Below, one piece after another: positions 8,203-16,759 of a stretch of 35,267 nucleotides of DNA. The DNA is taken from positions 1-35,267 of the forward strand of contig CAMDNO010000023.1 of NCBI GenBank assembly GCA_945902955.1, written 5' to 3'. This DNA is from Porphyromonas cangingivalis. GTDB lineage: Bacteria; Bacteroidota; Bacteroidia; Bacteroidales; Paludibacteraceae. The position numbers and the translations under genes were made by a program. Each line of letters starts with the position of its first letter. Position 1 is the first letter of the stretch. The notes below the pieces were generated by a model. The model had not been told where the DNA came from. It did no database searches and was given only the letters and a program-made list of their open reading frames with translations.

Positions 8203-9294
8203 ATGAGAAAATTCAGTTTTCTATTTATTGCATTGTTATCATTTACAATGCTTTCGGCTCAAAAGCCCGTCATTACTTTTGAAAAAAACAGCCACGACTT
8301 TGGCAAAATCAACGAAGAAGATGGCAAAGCTACTTTCATATTTAATTTTACAAATAAAGGGAATGCACCTATGGTTGTAAGCCGCGTGCAAGCATCTTGT
8401 GGTTGCACCACTCCTACTTGGACAAAGGAACCTATTGAGCCAGGCAAAAAAGGCTCTATTACTGTAACATATAACCCATTAGGTCGTCCGGGTGCTTTTA
8501 CCAAAACAATTACCGTTTACAGCAACTCCTCCGAAGAAGCTGTAAATCTGACAATTAGAGGCGAAGTAATTCCAAAGGAAAATCCTCAAAATAGCGCTTC
8601 AAGTCAGTATCCTGTTATAATGGGCGATTTACGTTTGAGCGCTAAAGCTATTCAAATGAACAATGTAGACAAAGGAAAATTACAATTGCGTAATATTCAA
8701 ATACAAAATTCAGGTACAAAAAGTGTTCGACCAACAATCGAAAACCTACCTGCTTACATCACAGCATCAGTTACGCCCGAAGTTCTGAGTCCAAATGCAG
8801 AAGGCAAAATTAGCTTTACACTCAACTCAAGTCAATGTAATCAATGGGGACCACTTTCCGACGAAGTATATGTAGCCGTAAATGGCGAAAAGAAATTCAC
8901 ACAAGAGTATCAGTTACAGGTTTATTCGAATATTATCGAGGATTTTAGCAAACTTACACCCGACCAAAAACGAAAAGCACCAATTTTTGAGTCGACAGGT
9001 AGAACAGTAAACTTTGGAGAAGTAAAAAAAGGCTCGAAAAAGAATGCACAATTCAAAATTAGCAACAAAGGTATTAGTCCTCTTGCCATTCGTAGAATAA
9101 TAAATAACAATAAAGAAATTGTCATTAACCAACCCAAATTAACAATCGGAAGTGGCAAAACAGGTCATATTAGTTTTGGTCTCAATACAACAAATTTGCT
9201 CGAGGGAGAATACAAAAAATCAATTACCATACAAACCAATGACCCCGATAATTCCTTTATAATATTGGTGCTTAACTGGAAAATAAAAAAATAA
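8203..9294 (+). CDS. Secreted DUF1573 protein with two immunoglobulin-like domains
   Basis: The 363-residue protein begins with a signal peptide (MRKFSFLFIALLSFTMLSAQ, cleavage near residue 19-20). The first DUF1573 domain is at about residues 23-125: it has FEKNSHDFGKI, an FNFTNKG strand, the ASCGCTTP turn and an IEPGKKGSITVTYNP strand. A second, weaker copy spans about 265-363, with NFGEVKKGSKKNAQFKISNKG and a closing TNDPDNSFIILVLNWKIKK. Such domains resemble the ASH/MSP immunoglobulin fold, are very common in Bacteroidetes, and are thought to act in the periplasm or on the cell surface. No enzyme activity is known. The gene has its own candidate promoter and terminator, so it appears to be a single transcription unit. 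Confidence 0.88.
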   Translation: MRKFSFLFIALLSFTMLSAQKPVITFEKNSHDFGKINEEDGKATFIFNFTNKGNAPMVVSRVQASCGCTTPTWTKEPIEPGKKGSITVTYNPLGRPGAFTKTITVYSNSSEEAVNLTIRGEVIPKENPQNSASSQYPVIMGDLRLSAKAIQMNNVDKGKLQLRNIQIQNSGTKSVRPTIENLPAYITASVTPEVLSPNAEGKISFTLNSSQCNQWGPLSDEVYVAVNGEKKFTQEYQLQVYSNIIEDFSKLTPDQKRKAPIFESTGRTVNFGEVKKGSKKNAQFKISNKGISPLAIRRIINNNKEIVINQPKLTIGSGKTGHISFGLNTTNLLEGEYKKSITIQTNDPDNSFIILVLNWKIKK

Positions 9295-9316
9295 TTATTT
9301 TTTATTAAAGCTGTAG

Positions 9317-9350
9317 AGCCGGGTCAAAGTTTGCCTGGCTTTTTATTTTT
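9317..9350 (+). terminator. Rho-independent terminator after the DUF1573 gene
   Basis: Arms AGCCGGGT (9317-9324) and GCCTGGCT (9333-9340) pair over eight positions, two of them G-U, around an eight-base loop. The tail TTTTATTTTT follows. It begins 22 bases after the stop codon. Confidence 0.8.
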
Positions 9351-9396
9351 CACACAAAACACCTCTTATTTTCACAATTATAGTTGATAAACTAAC

Positions 9397-10509
9397 GTGC
9401 AAAATCCACATCAACATCCCGAAAATAACCCGAGCTACAAAGGTCTTAGCGTAAACGAAGGCGTAGAATCGCTTCCTGCAGTAAATCCATATCGGCAAAC
9501 GCGCCACAAGCGCCAACAGCTAACTGCCGACGAGTTTGTTGCAGGCATTCGAAATGGCAATGTAGCCATTCTGAGTCAAGCAGTTACCTTAGTTGAAAGT
9601 TCACTAACCGAACACCAACAGTTAGCCCAAGAAGTAATAGAAAAGTGTTTACCCTTTACGGGAAAATCTGTTCGGCTGGGGATTACCGGCGTTCCGGGCG
9701 CTGGCAAAAGCACTTTTATCGAAGCACTTGGAATGTTGTTGATTAGAGGTGGGCATAAATTAGCAGTGTTGGCTATCGACCCAAGTAGCGAACGTTCTAA
9801 AGGAAGTATTTTAGGAGACAAAACGCGCATGGAAGAGCTTTCGGTTGCTAAAAATGCCTTTATACGTCCTTCTCCTTCAGCAGGTTCGCTGGGCGGTGTA
9901 GCACGTAAAACGCGTGAAAGTATTGTACTTTGTGAAGCAGCTGGTTTCGATACCATTTTTGTAGAAACAGTTGGAGTAGGTCAGTCCGAAACGGCTGTTC
10001 ATTCAATGGTCGATTTCTTTTTGCTTATTCAACTCACTGGTGGGGGCGACGAATTGCAAGGTATAAAACGTGGCATAATGGAAATGGCCGACGGCATAGC
10101 TATAAACAAATGCGATGGCAGTAACCGCGAAAGAGCAGATGTGGCAAGGGCGCAATTTCAGAATGCATTGCATCTTTTTCCGGCATCCGAATCGGGCTGG
10201 TTGCCCGAAGCTGTAACATGCTCATCTATTGAGGGTAATGGGATAGCCGAGGTTTGGCAAATGGTGCAAAATTTTGCTAAGTTTACAAAAGCAAATGGCT
10301 TTTTCGACAAAAAACGAAATTCGCAATCGAAATACTGGATGTACGAATCAATAAACGACCACTTAAAATCTAATTTTTATCAGAATGATACAATAAAAAA
10401 GTTATTAATTGAAGCTGAAAAAGATGTTTTAACGAACAAGAAAAGCTCATTTATAGCTGCTAAAGATTTATTAGACGAATACAATAAAAAGTTATTAAGT
10501 GGTTATTAA
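9397..10509 (+). CDS. meaB: Methylmalonyl-CoA mutase-associated GTPase MeaB
   Basis: This G3E-family P-loop GTPase guards methylmalonyl-CoA mutase, controlling cobalamin loading and protecting the enzyme from inactivation. The Walker A motif is G98-VPGAGKST with K104. Other signatures are AIDPSSERSKGSILGDKTRM, PSPSAGSLGGVARKTRE, VETVGVGQSE and the base-specificity motif NKCDGSN. Its 370 residues fit the family. Translation probably begins at GTG 9397: an in-frame TAA lies three codons upstream, and no ATG occurs for a long way into the conserved region. No mutase gene lies in the window, so the partner must be elsewhere. The last codons (LLSGY) and the stop lie in an 11-base tandem repeat that continues downstream. 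Confidence 0.93.
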   Translation: MQNPHQHPENNPSYKGLSVNEGVESLPAVNPYRQTRHKRQQLTADEFVAGIRNGNVAILSQAVTLVESSLTEHQQLAQEVIEKCLPFTGKSVRLGITGVPGAGKSTFIEALGMLLIRGGHKLAVLAIDPSSERSKGSILGDKTRMEELSVAKNAFIRPSPSAGSLGGVARKTRESIVLCEAAGFDTIFVETVGVGQSETAVHSMVDFFLLIQLTGGGDELQGIKRGIMEMADGIAINKCDGSNRERADVARAQFQNALHLFPASESGWLPEAVTCSSIEGNGIAEVWQMVQNFAKFTKANGFFDKKRNSQSKYWMYESINDHLKSNFYQNDTIKKLLIEAEKDVLTNKKSSFIAAKDLLDEYNKKLLSGY

Positions 10510-10550
10510 GTGGTTATTGGGTTATTAAGTGGTTATTAAGTGGTTATTAA
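10491..10550 (+). repeat. 11-bp tandem repeat across the 3' end of meaB
   Basis: The unit GTTATTAAGTG is perfect at 10491-10501, 10502-10512, 10521-10531 and 10532-10542. Partial copies are at 10513-10520 and from 10543. The meaB stop codon (10507-10509) is in the second unit, and the array ends 20 bases before the methyltransferase start. It probably arose by slippage or unequal crossing-over from the end of meaB. Confidence 0.9.
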
Positions 10551-10569
10551 ATTGATATTTAGGTAAAAA

Positions 10570-11310
10570 ATGCAAATCAACATTATACATAATCAATCGT
10601 GCCTCGACGGTTTGCGCGCCATGCCTGATGCTTGTGTCGATTTAATATTTACAGATCCTCCTTATTATCAGTATCGGGCTCAAAATGTGCAAGGGCTTAA
10701 AAATCATAAAGATGTGGTAACGGAGTTCGATTTCGATGGATTTGAATCGGAAGAAGCTTATTTACAGTTTTTAGAAGCTGTGTTGATAGAATGTTATCGC
10801 GTTTGTAAGCCGGGTGCGGTAGGTTATTTGTGGTGTGGCGACGATTTTGTTTCGTATCTCAACCGTATGGTCGAACGTGTTGGTTTTCAGTTTCGTAAAG
10901 TTATTCATTGGCACAAAACAAATCCTTTTCCGGCTATCTATACCCGCAAAATGTATGCAAATAGCATGGAAATGTTAGTTCATTTTTCCAAAGGTACACC
11001 CAAAACATGGAACCACAAACCAGTAAACGAAATGCACAATTTTATTCAATCGCCAATTTGCATGGGTAAAGAGCGCACAAAACACAAAACGCAAAAACCG
11101 CTTAAAGTGTGCGTACCTTTTATCGAAATCAGCAGCAACGAAGGCGATCTTGTTCTCGACCCATTTATGGGTTCGGGAAGTACAGCCGTAGCAGCTAAAA
11201 TGCTGAATCGTAATTTCATAGGTTTCGAACTGAGTGCCGAATTTTGCGAAATTGCTACGAATAGAATTTCTGAAACAAAAACAAAACAAAAAGAACTTTT
11301 TATAGACTGA
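10570..11310 (+). CDS. Orphan beta-class site-specific DNA methyltransferase
   Basis: The protein (246 residues) is an amino-methyltransferase using SAM, most likely adenine-N6 (cytosine-N4 is possible). The catalytic motif IV D29-P-P-Y32 comes before the SAM-binding motif I, D197-P-F-M-G-S-G-S-T, which is the motif order of the beta class that includes CcrM. A target-region-like segment in between reads HWHKTNPFPAIYTRK. It lacks the C-terminal DNA-binding extension of CcrM. No restriction endonuclease or specificity subunit lies nearby, so it is an orphan, possibly regulatory or a remnant of a lost restriction system. The stop and the next start share a base (TGATG), so it is translationally coupled to tcdA. 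The recognition sequence cannot be read from the protein. Confidence 0.9.
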   Translation: MQINIIHNQSCLDGLRAMPDACVDLIFTDPPYYQYRAQNVQGLKNHKDVVTEFDFDGFESEEAYLQFLEAVLIECYRVCKPGAVGYLWCGDDFVSYLNRMVERVGFQFRKVIHWHKTNPFPAIYTRKMYANSMEMLVHFSKGTPKTWNHKPVNEMHNFIQSPICMGKERTKHKTQKPLKVCVPFIEISSNEGDLVLDPFMGSGSTAVAAKMLNRNFIGFELSAEFCEIATNRISETKTKQKELFID

Positions 11311-12113
11311 TGGGAATTGAGAAAGGAATTTTCCAACGCACGCAACTGCTTCTTGGAAAAAGCTTTATAGAGCGAGCAGCCGAAAAACGTGTGATTATTT
11401 TTGGAATTGGTGGAGTGGGCAGCTGGTGTGCCGAAAGTTTGGTTCGGTCGGGTATCGGACATTTAACTATTGTAGACTCCGACCGTGTTTGTATAACCAA
11501 CATCAACCGCCAGTTGATGGCAACAACCAAAACGGTAGGCAAAGTAAAAACCGATGTGCTAAAAGCGCGTTTGTTAGAAATAAATCCAAAAGCTGAAATC
11601 GTTGATTTACAAATGATTTACTCACCCGAAAATTCCGATTCATTCAAATTGGATTCGTACGATTTTATCATTGATGGTATTGATAGTCTTTCGAACAAAA
11701 TTCATTTGATACAATCGGCTACTCAAACAAATGCGACCTTTTTTTCGTCGATGGGAGCAGCACTCAAAATGGATCCTACTCGAATAAAAGTAGCGGAATT
11801 TTGGAAAGTGGAGGGCTGTCCTTTAGGTGCAGTATTGCGTAAGCGAATAAAAAAAATGGGCGGAACGAGCAAAAAATTTATGTGCGTCTATAGCGATGAA
11901 TTTTTAATTAACAAAGGCGAAAACGATTCCTGTGGAATGGATAAATGTATGTGCCCAAAATCAACTCATGGGCCTGGAGACCCCGATTTAGTCGACCACG
12001 AATGGTGCAGCTTGAAAGCAAAAATAAACGGTACGACTTCCTACATGCCAGCAATGTTCGGCATGACCATAGCCGGATTGGTAGTTCAAGCTATTGAAAA
12101 AGAGGTTGGTTAA
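11310..12113 (+). CDS. tcdA: tRNA threonylcarbamoyladenosine dehydratase
   Basis: This E1-like (ThiF/MoeB superfamily) enzyme uses ATP to turn t6A at tRNA position 37 into cyclic t6A. The nucleotide-binding glycine motif is GIGGVGSW, starting at G32. It is followed by the E1 pattern VDSDRVCITNINRQ, which contains the conserved Asp and Arg, and by FIIDGIDSLSNK. Two cysteine-containing stretches, EGCPLGAV and DSCGMDKCMCP, lie in the C-terminal half. The length, 267 residues, matches CsdL/TcdA proteins. The ATG at 11310 overlaps the stop of the methyltransferase gene by one base. The gene ends 83 bases before a convergent gene, with no strong terminator between them. Confidence 0.93.
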   Translation: MGIEKGIFQRTQLLLGKSFIERAAEKRVIIFGIGGVGSWCAESLVRSGIGHLTIVDSDRVCITNINRQLMATTKTVGKVKTDVLKARLLEINPKAEIVDLQMIYSPENSDSFKLDSYDFIIDGIDSLSNKIHLIQSATQTNATFFSSMGAALKMDPTRIKVAEFWKVEGCPLGAVLRKRIKKMGGTSKKFMCVYSDEFLINKGENDSCGMDKCMCPKSTHGPGDPDLVDHEWCSLKAKINGTTSYMPAMFGMTIAGLVVQAIEKEVG

Positions 12114-12195
12114 AATATATCAAGGCCAATATTGATTGATTCATATTCAACAAAAAAACCAGATTTCATTCCAAAAACTTTCGGGACACATTTTC

Positions 12196-12855
12196 TCATC
12201 CTTCCATCAACCTCGATCTTCTTTCCGATTCTTCTTTGATGTTTTTGAGCATTTGCCTTATTCGCCACTCCAAAATGGTTTTATAGGTTTTTTGCGTAAC
12301 AAAAACATTAAAAAACCAAGCAAACTGAATATTTGTAGAAACCTGAAGATAACCATATCGGTGAGATGCTTTGGGTACAAAGTAAAAAGAACTCCTCAAA
12401 TTTCGTACAAAAGGATTAGGCGTAGCCAAATCTAAACGTACTTCACGTCGTCCGCCCTTAAAACTTCTTTGCGTCAGTTTGGTGTCCATGCTAAGGTCTT
12501 TGAAAGTGGTTACACCAGTTACATGCACATCGCCTGTTCCTTTTATAATACCAGTTTGTTTATTGTAACTCGTTTCTTTAAAATCGAAAACAATCAATTC
12601 ATCTTTCTCATTGGCCAATCCCATATCTTTTAATCCCCATTTAAAAAGTCCACGAATGTCGTTACACATTTGCTTAACAAATAAATTAATTACCTCATTT
12701 GTAATACTATCACTTGCAGAGTTACTTATTTGGCAAAATGTTACAAATTCGCCTTTTGCATATTTTGTCGATATGGAGTCGTTCGGATTTGCCTTGCTTT
12801 GTATGGTAATAATAATTAGGAAATAAAAAAGTAATAGATATTTTATTGACTTCAT
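12196..12855 (-). CDS. Secreted protein of unknown function
   Basis: I do not recognise this 219-residue protein. The first 22 residues (MKSIKYLLLFYFLIIITIQS and on) form a clear signal peptide, with cleavage near AN-PNDS. The mature part is mixed alpha/beta and has a lipid- or start-like pattern: FDFKETSYNKQTGIIKGTGD, then VTTFKDLSMDTKL, then GGRREVRLDLATPN. The C-terminus is strongly basic and helical (RQMLKNIKEESERRSRLMEG). Two cysteines sit in the N-terminal part of the mature protein. It is transcribed convergently with tcdA and divergently from the next gene, and has its own -7 promoter element at 12877-12884. The opposite strand also has a 99-codon frame, but it has no signal or recognisable features. 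Periplasmic or surface location is inferred. Confidence 0.75.
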   Translation of the reverse strand: MKSIKYLLLFYFLIIITIQSKANPNDSISTKYAKGEFVTFCQISNSASDSITNEVINLFVKQMCNDIRGLFKWGLKDMGLANEKDELIVFDFKETSYNKQTGIIKGTGDVHVTGVTTFKDLSMDTKLTQRSFKGGRREVRLDLATPNPFVRNLRSSFYFVPKASHRYGYLQVSTNIQFAWFFNVFVTQKTYKTILEWRIRQMLKNIKEESERRSRLMEG

Positions 12856-12876
12856 AAAATTATTTTAAAATGGTTA

Positions 12877-12884
12877 CAAAAATA
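12877..12884 (-). promoter_or_regulatory. Promoter -7 element for the minus-strand secreted protein
   Basis: On the minus strand this reads TATTTTTG, fitting TAnnTTTG, 21 bases before the ATG at 12855. No TTG lies at the ideal upstream distance, so support is moderate. Confidence 0.4.
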
Positions 12885-13052
12885 CCAATTATTTATATCA
12901 TAATGAAATATGGACTGACATTGGAATATACAAACTCATAGATTTTGACATTAAAAAGTAAAAAATTACTCTAAAATTACAAAAGGTTTACATTTATACT
13001 AATTATCAAAAAAGACTAAACTCTTGAAATAAAATATACGTATTTCATCGTA

Positions 13053-13083
13053 TTGTTTTCCATTTTTAAAATGAATAATTTTG
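13053..13083 (+). promoter_or_regulatory. Promoter for the 616-residue secreted protein
   Basis: TTG at 13053-13055 and TAATTTTG at 13076-13083 are separated by 20 bases, matching the Bacteroidetes promoter layout. The start codon is 61 bases further on. Apart from this and the divergent promoter element, the 289-base gap 12856-13144 shows only AT-rich sequence. Confidence 0.6.
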
Positions 13084-13144
13084 CATAATCTAAAATACTG
13101 CTCAAATTATTCACTTTTAATAATCCACAAAAAAAAAAGACATT

Positions 13145-14995
13145 ATGAAGTCAGAAATTAAAAAAATGTATTTTTACATGCTTAGAAAAAAAATCGCTTT
13201 CGTTATTCTTTTGCTAATTTATAGTTTAACTAATGAAACAGCTGCTCAGGTTGCCGTTTTAGAAAAATCATATCCAATTTCGCAGAAAGCAAAAAATGGC
13301 TATTTGGGTGGTATTGAAACCGATAACCTTAAAGAAACCGTCTCGATGGTTTATATTTTGCCTTCGGCTACAAAACGAAAAATAAAATACGAAATCTACA
13401 CCTACGACAAAGAGCTGAATTTGATAAACACCGAAAAAGAAGAAGAGTTAATTGAAAAAGCACGAACACGATGGACTTGGTTTAATTTTAAAGGTGAATC
13501 ATTTGTAATCAACAGCTTATCGGCTGGCTCCGATTTGCTTGGAAAATTAGTTTTTAGAAAAAAACAAACAAAAGGTACATGGATTTGGCTAACAGGTACG
13601 TATTATCGGAACATTAAACAACTCGAAAAAGTTAAACCCAAAACCGAAGATGGCTTAAAATACATATATACAAGCGCTTACGAAATAGAACGAGATAGTT
13701 CGGTATTGGTAATTGCTGGAAAACCACAGAAGAAAACACACAACGAAATGCAAAATTTTGAAATTATTAGCTGCGATAATCAAGTCAATTTGACGACTGT
13801 CGACAAAGTTGATTTTCAATATCCACAAAAAATTGTTTTCTCGGCTCCACTTCAGGATGAAAACGAATATGTAAGCAACGACGATTCGCCAAGAGATTGG
13901 ATTGTGATTTTTGCACCGAGTGGATTGTATAAAAAAGATGCCGATCCTTCGCCAACAAACTACACCTATATTCGAATTTCTACAAAGGGCAAAATAGTAG
14001 AAAAATTTAATTTCAATTCTCCTTCCAATGGCTGGCGCGTGCTTGGAGCTTACGAAAAAGAAAATTCAGTATATGTTTATGGTTCTGCTATTACCAAAAA
14101 TCCTACGAAAGAATATACCAACGATGTATTTAAAAACCTACCAATGGTAGCTACTACTTCCGCTTCAGCTCAAGAGAAAGAGGAGGCAAATAATGCTGGT
14201 TCAGGTTTGCTTGGAGGTGTTTCGGCCATTGCATCTATTGGTTCTGTCGATTTGGGTATGACGCAAGATGCTATTGATTTGCCTTTGGATGAATTGAAAT
14301 ATACCAATGTTCAGGTTGGAAAAATTACGAATGGTAAATTTGACTTTTTAGCAGCACCAAACATCGACGATTTTGAAGCAAAACAAGCAAAACCTATCGG
14401 ACAAAAGAAATTTATTACATTCGATGGTAAAAAATTTGTTATTAATGGAATTGAAGTTGCCTCTTCTGGCGATATATTTATTAATGGTCAGGATTTTAGC
14501 ACAAGCAAAAAAGGGCGAATATACAAAGGTGTGTATATGTTTCAGTTCGATGCCAATGGAAGTTTAAAACGAAACTATGGTGTTAAATTAGACCAATCGA
14601 GCAAATCAGGATTTTTCAACAACGCTCCTCTCACTGCTGACATGTATCTGGCTGGTAGCTCGGTAATTGAATCGGCTGATAGTAAATATTTGTTTTGGCT
14701 TTTAAAAGATGTCAAAAACATTCGTGAAGAGTCTCACACTTCCTCAATTTCACTAACTTCGAGTGTAAAAACAACAACTTGGACGCCATTATTTCAGTAC
14801 GAATATGGAAATATAAAAATAGCTGATGGCGAATTGAGTGATTTTAAAGGCTTTGGCGAATCGGAGAAAAAGGAGTATTATCTTTTCCCAAATACGGGTT
14901 CATATCAGGTCAATAATTATTTGTTTTTCTTTAGCGAAACATTGCGTGGCGACAAAATTCTTTTATCGAGAATTGATCTTTCTAAATTAAAATAA
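13145..14995 (+). CDS. Large secreted protein of unknown function
   Basis: I do not recognise this 616-residue protein. It has a signal peptide whose core (IAFVILLLIYSLTNETAA) ends near residue 35. Three ATGs are possible: 13145, 13166 and 13178. The last gives the most typical signal peptide (MLRKKIAFVILLLIYSL), the first the longest basic N-region. The mature protein is rich in short beta strands with Lys/Gly turns, such as NSLSAGSDLLGKLVF and YVYGSAITKNPT, resembling a beta-propeller or WD-like surface protein; that is only an impression. A small-residue region near 338-370 (SASAQEKEE, then GSGLLGGVSAIASIG) probably forms a flexible loop. The end has no sorting domain. It ends at a strong bidirectional terminator shared with metK. 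Confidence 0.75.
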   Translation: MKSEIKKMYFYMLRKKIAFVILLLIYSLTNETAAQVAVLEKSYPISQKAKNGYLGGIETDNLKETVSMVYILPSATKRKIKYEIYTYDKELNLINTEKEEELIEKARTRWTWFNFKGESFVINSLSAGSDLLGKLVFRKKQTKGTWIWLTGTYYRNIKQLEKVKPKTEDGLKYIYTSAYEIERDSSVLVIAGKPQKKTHNEMQNFEIISCDNQVNLTTVDKVDFQYPQKIVFSAPLQDENEYVSNDDSPRDWIVIFAPSGLYKKDADPSPTNYTYIRISTKGKIVEKFNFNSPSNGWRVLGAYEKENSVYVYGSAITKNPTKEYTNDVFKNLPMVATTSASAQEKEEANNAGSGLLGGVSAIASIGSVDLGMTQDAIDLPLDELKYTNVQVGKITNGKFDFLAAPNIDDFEAKQAKPIGQKKFITFDGKKFVINGIEVASSGDIFINGQDFSTSKKGRIYKGVYMFQFDANGSLKRNYGVKLDQSSKSGFFNNAPLTADMYLAGSSVIESADSKYLFWLLKDVKNIREESHTSSISLTSSVKTTTWTPLFQYEYGNIKIADGELSDFKGFGESEKKEYYLFPNTGSYQVNNYLFFFSETLRGDKILLSRIDLSKLK

Positions 14996-15019
14996 TTTGA
15001 TTTATTGCGTATTAATACA

Positions 15020-15060
15020 AAAAACAGGATTTTGAAATACTCAAAATCCTGTTTTTGTTT
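15020..15060. terminator. Bidirectional terminator between convergent genes
   Basis: A perfect 16-bp stem has arms AAAAACAGGATTTTGA (15020-15035) and its complement (15041-15056), with loop AATAC. T-rich tails lie on both strands (TTTTTGTTTT on plus, from A-rich sequence on minus). It lies between the plus-strand gene ending at 14995 and metK ending at 15092. Confidence 0.92.
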
Positions 15061-15091
15061 TATAAACCTATCGAAATAATTGCTGTATTTT

Positions 15092-16372
15092 TTACAACGA
15101 AAATTCCTCCCGAATAGCCGCTACTTTATCCGTTTTTTCCCAAGTAAAAAGTTCAACTTCGCGCGTAAACAGCTTACCATTACCATCTTTGAATGTTTTG
15201 AGCTTCATTTCTGATTTGCGACCAACATGACCGTAAGATGCTGTTTCTTCGTAAATTGGATTGCGAAGATTTAAATCTTTTTCTATGGCTTTGGGGCGCA
15301 AATCAAAAAGTTTATCAATTTTAGCTGCAATTTCGCCATCGCTAAGTTGCACTTGTGCTGTGCCGTAAGTATTTACATACAAATTCATTGGTTTTGCGAC
15401 GCCAATTGCGTAAGCTACTTGCACCAATACTTCTGTTGCCAAACCAGCTGCAACCATATTTTTGGCAATATAGCGAGCAGCATAGGCTGCCGAACGGTCG
15501 ACCTTCGAAGGATCTTTACCCGAAAATGCACCACCACCATGAGCACCTTTTCCACCGTAAGTATCTACAATAATTTTACGGCCTGTAAGCCCTGTGTCGC
15601 CATGTGGTCCTCCAATAACGAATTTGCCAGTTGGGTTTACATGTAACACGTAATCGTCGGAAAATAATTCGGCAAATTGCATATCCAATCCTTTTACTCG
15701 AGGAATTAAATACTCCTTTACATCCTCACGAATTTTGGCTAACATTTCGTTATCGGCTACTTCCTCAGTTTTATTTTCAGATGTTTTTACAAAATCGTCG
15801 TGTTGGGTTGATACAACAATTGTGTGTACTTTTACTGGCTTATTGTTATCGTCGTACTCAATGGTAACTTGCGATTTAGAGTCGGGACGAAGGTAAGTCA
15901 TAACCTTCCCTTCGCGGCGAATAGCAGCTAATTCCTGTACCAAAGCATGCGATAAATCCAATGCTATGGGCATCAGATTTTTAGTTTCGTTGGTGGCATA
16001 ACCAAACATCATTCCTTGGTCGCCAGCGCCTTGATCCATTGGTTCGGCGCGTTCCACACCCCTATTTATGTCGCCCGATTGTTCGTGCAACGCCGAAAGT
16101 ACGCCACACGAATTACCATCGAACATATACTCGCCTTTGGTGTAGCCTATTCTGTTGATTACACCGCGTGCAACCGACTGTACATCAATGTATGCACTCG
16201 ATTTTATTTCGCCTGCAAGTACCACTTGACCTGTAGTTACTAAAGTTTCGCAAGCCACTTTTGAGTTGGCATCTATTGCCAAAAAATAATCGAGAATAGC
16301 GTCTGAAATTTGATCGGCTACTTTGTCGGGATGACCTTCCGACACCGATTCGGATGAAAATAAATATCCCAT
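15092..16372 (-). CDS. metK: S-adenosylmethionine synthetase
   Basis: The enzyme makes S-adenosylmethionine from methionine and ATP, supplying among others the DNA methyltransferase in this window. The signatures are [19 protein letters not shown] at the N-terminus, the ATP-binding [13 protein letters not shown], and the glycine-rich phosphate loop [20 protein letters not shown] start it at the ATG ending at 16372 (426 residues), because [17 protein letters not shown] is where the family begins. A longer frame with 21 extra residues back to 16435 exists, but that part is translated AT-rich repeat. No SAM riboswitch is apparent in the leader. The protein is slightly longer than the 384 residues of the E. 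coli enzyme, and typical for Bacteroidetes. Confidence 0.96.
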   Translation of the reverse strand: MGYLFSSESVSEGHPDKVADQISDAILDYFLAIDANSKVACETLVTTGQVVLAGEIKSSAYIDVQSVARGVINRIGYTKGEYMFDGNSCGVLSALHEQSGDINRGVERAEPMDQGAGDQGMMFGYATNETKNLMPIALDLSHALVQELAAIRREGKVMTYLRPDSKSQVTIEYDDNNKPVKVHTIVVSTQHDDFVKTSENKTEEVADNEMLAKIREDVKEYLIPRVKGLDMQFAELFSDDYVLHVNPTGKFVIGGPHGDTGLTGRKIIVDTYGGKGAHGGGAFSGKDPSKVDRSAAYAARYIAKNMVAAGLATEVLVQVAYAIGVAKPMNLYVNTYGTAQVQLSDGEIAAKIDKLFDLRPKAIEKDLNLRNPIYEETASYGHVGRKSEMKLKTFKDGNGKLFTREVELFTWEKTDKVAAIREEFSL

Positions 16373-16759
16373 TTTTAATTTACTATTATACCATTTACTA
16401 TTTAAAATTGCGCGTATCGCAAATTGAAATACCAAACAGTGCTGTTACTAAAATTGTTTTAAGAATTTTTGCAAAATATAAAAGGGGAAAGTAATAGAGG
16501 ACTTATTAAAGCGATGCAGAAAATATAGTTGCACTGAAATTGCAATTTAGCATTTTTTTCTGTGGTTGCAAGCAGTCCAAATCTCTCCACATTTTAAATT
16601 TCGAAAGGCAAAGGTATAAAACTAAAATGATAATCTGAATGTTTTTTGATAATTTTAACCCCGAAAGCACTATTTTATACCTAATAAATAAATTTTATCC
16701 CTATTTATTGGATGCAACTTACTTCTTTTGTTACTTTGCAGTAATTAACAAATTTAGCA
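16373..16759. other. Intergenic region between metK and the acyl-CoA synthetase gene
   Basis: These 387 bases separate divergent genes. They contain AT-rich repeats next to metK (TTTACTATT twice, 16381-16405) and a minus-strand TATATTTTGC at 16471-16480 that could be a -7 element with one base too many. On the plus side is a promoter near 16708-16738. The stretch between shows no open frame, tRNA or recognisable riboswitch. Confidence 0.5.
16708..16738 (+). promoter_or_regulatory. Promoter for the acyl-CoA synthetase gene
   Basis: TTG at 16708-16710 is followed after 20 bases by TTACTTTG at 16731-16738. The -7 element has one mismatch to TAnnTTTG, but the spacing is right. The ATG is 22 bases downstream. 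Confidence 0.5.

Noticed and set aside
10570-11310. Complete restriction-modification system
   Set aside because: Neither neighbour encodes a nuclease: meaB is on one side and tcdA on the other.
12136-12435. Plus-strand open frame of 99 codons
   Set aside because: It lies opposite the secreted-protein gene, which has a clear signal peptide and a promoter element; the plus frame has neither.
16373-16435. N-terminal extension of MetK by 21 residues
   Set aside because: The extension translates spacer repeat sequence and precedes the point where the family's conserved N-terminus begins.
16373-16480. Possible SAM riboswitch before metK
   Set aside because: The leader shows AT-rich repeats but none of the paired regions or conserved core words of the SAM riboswitch classes I know.
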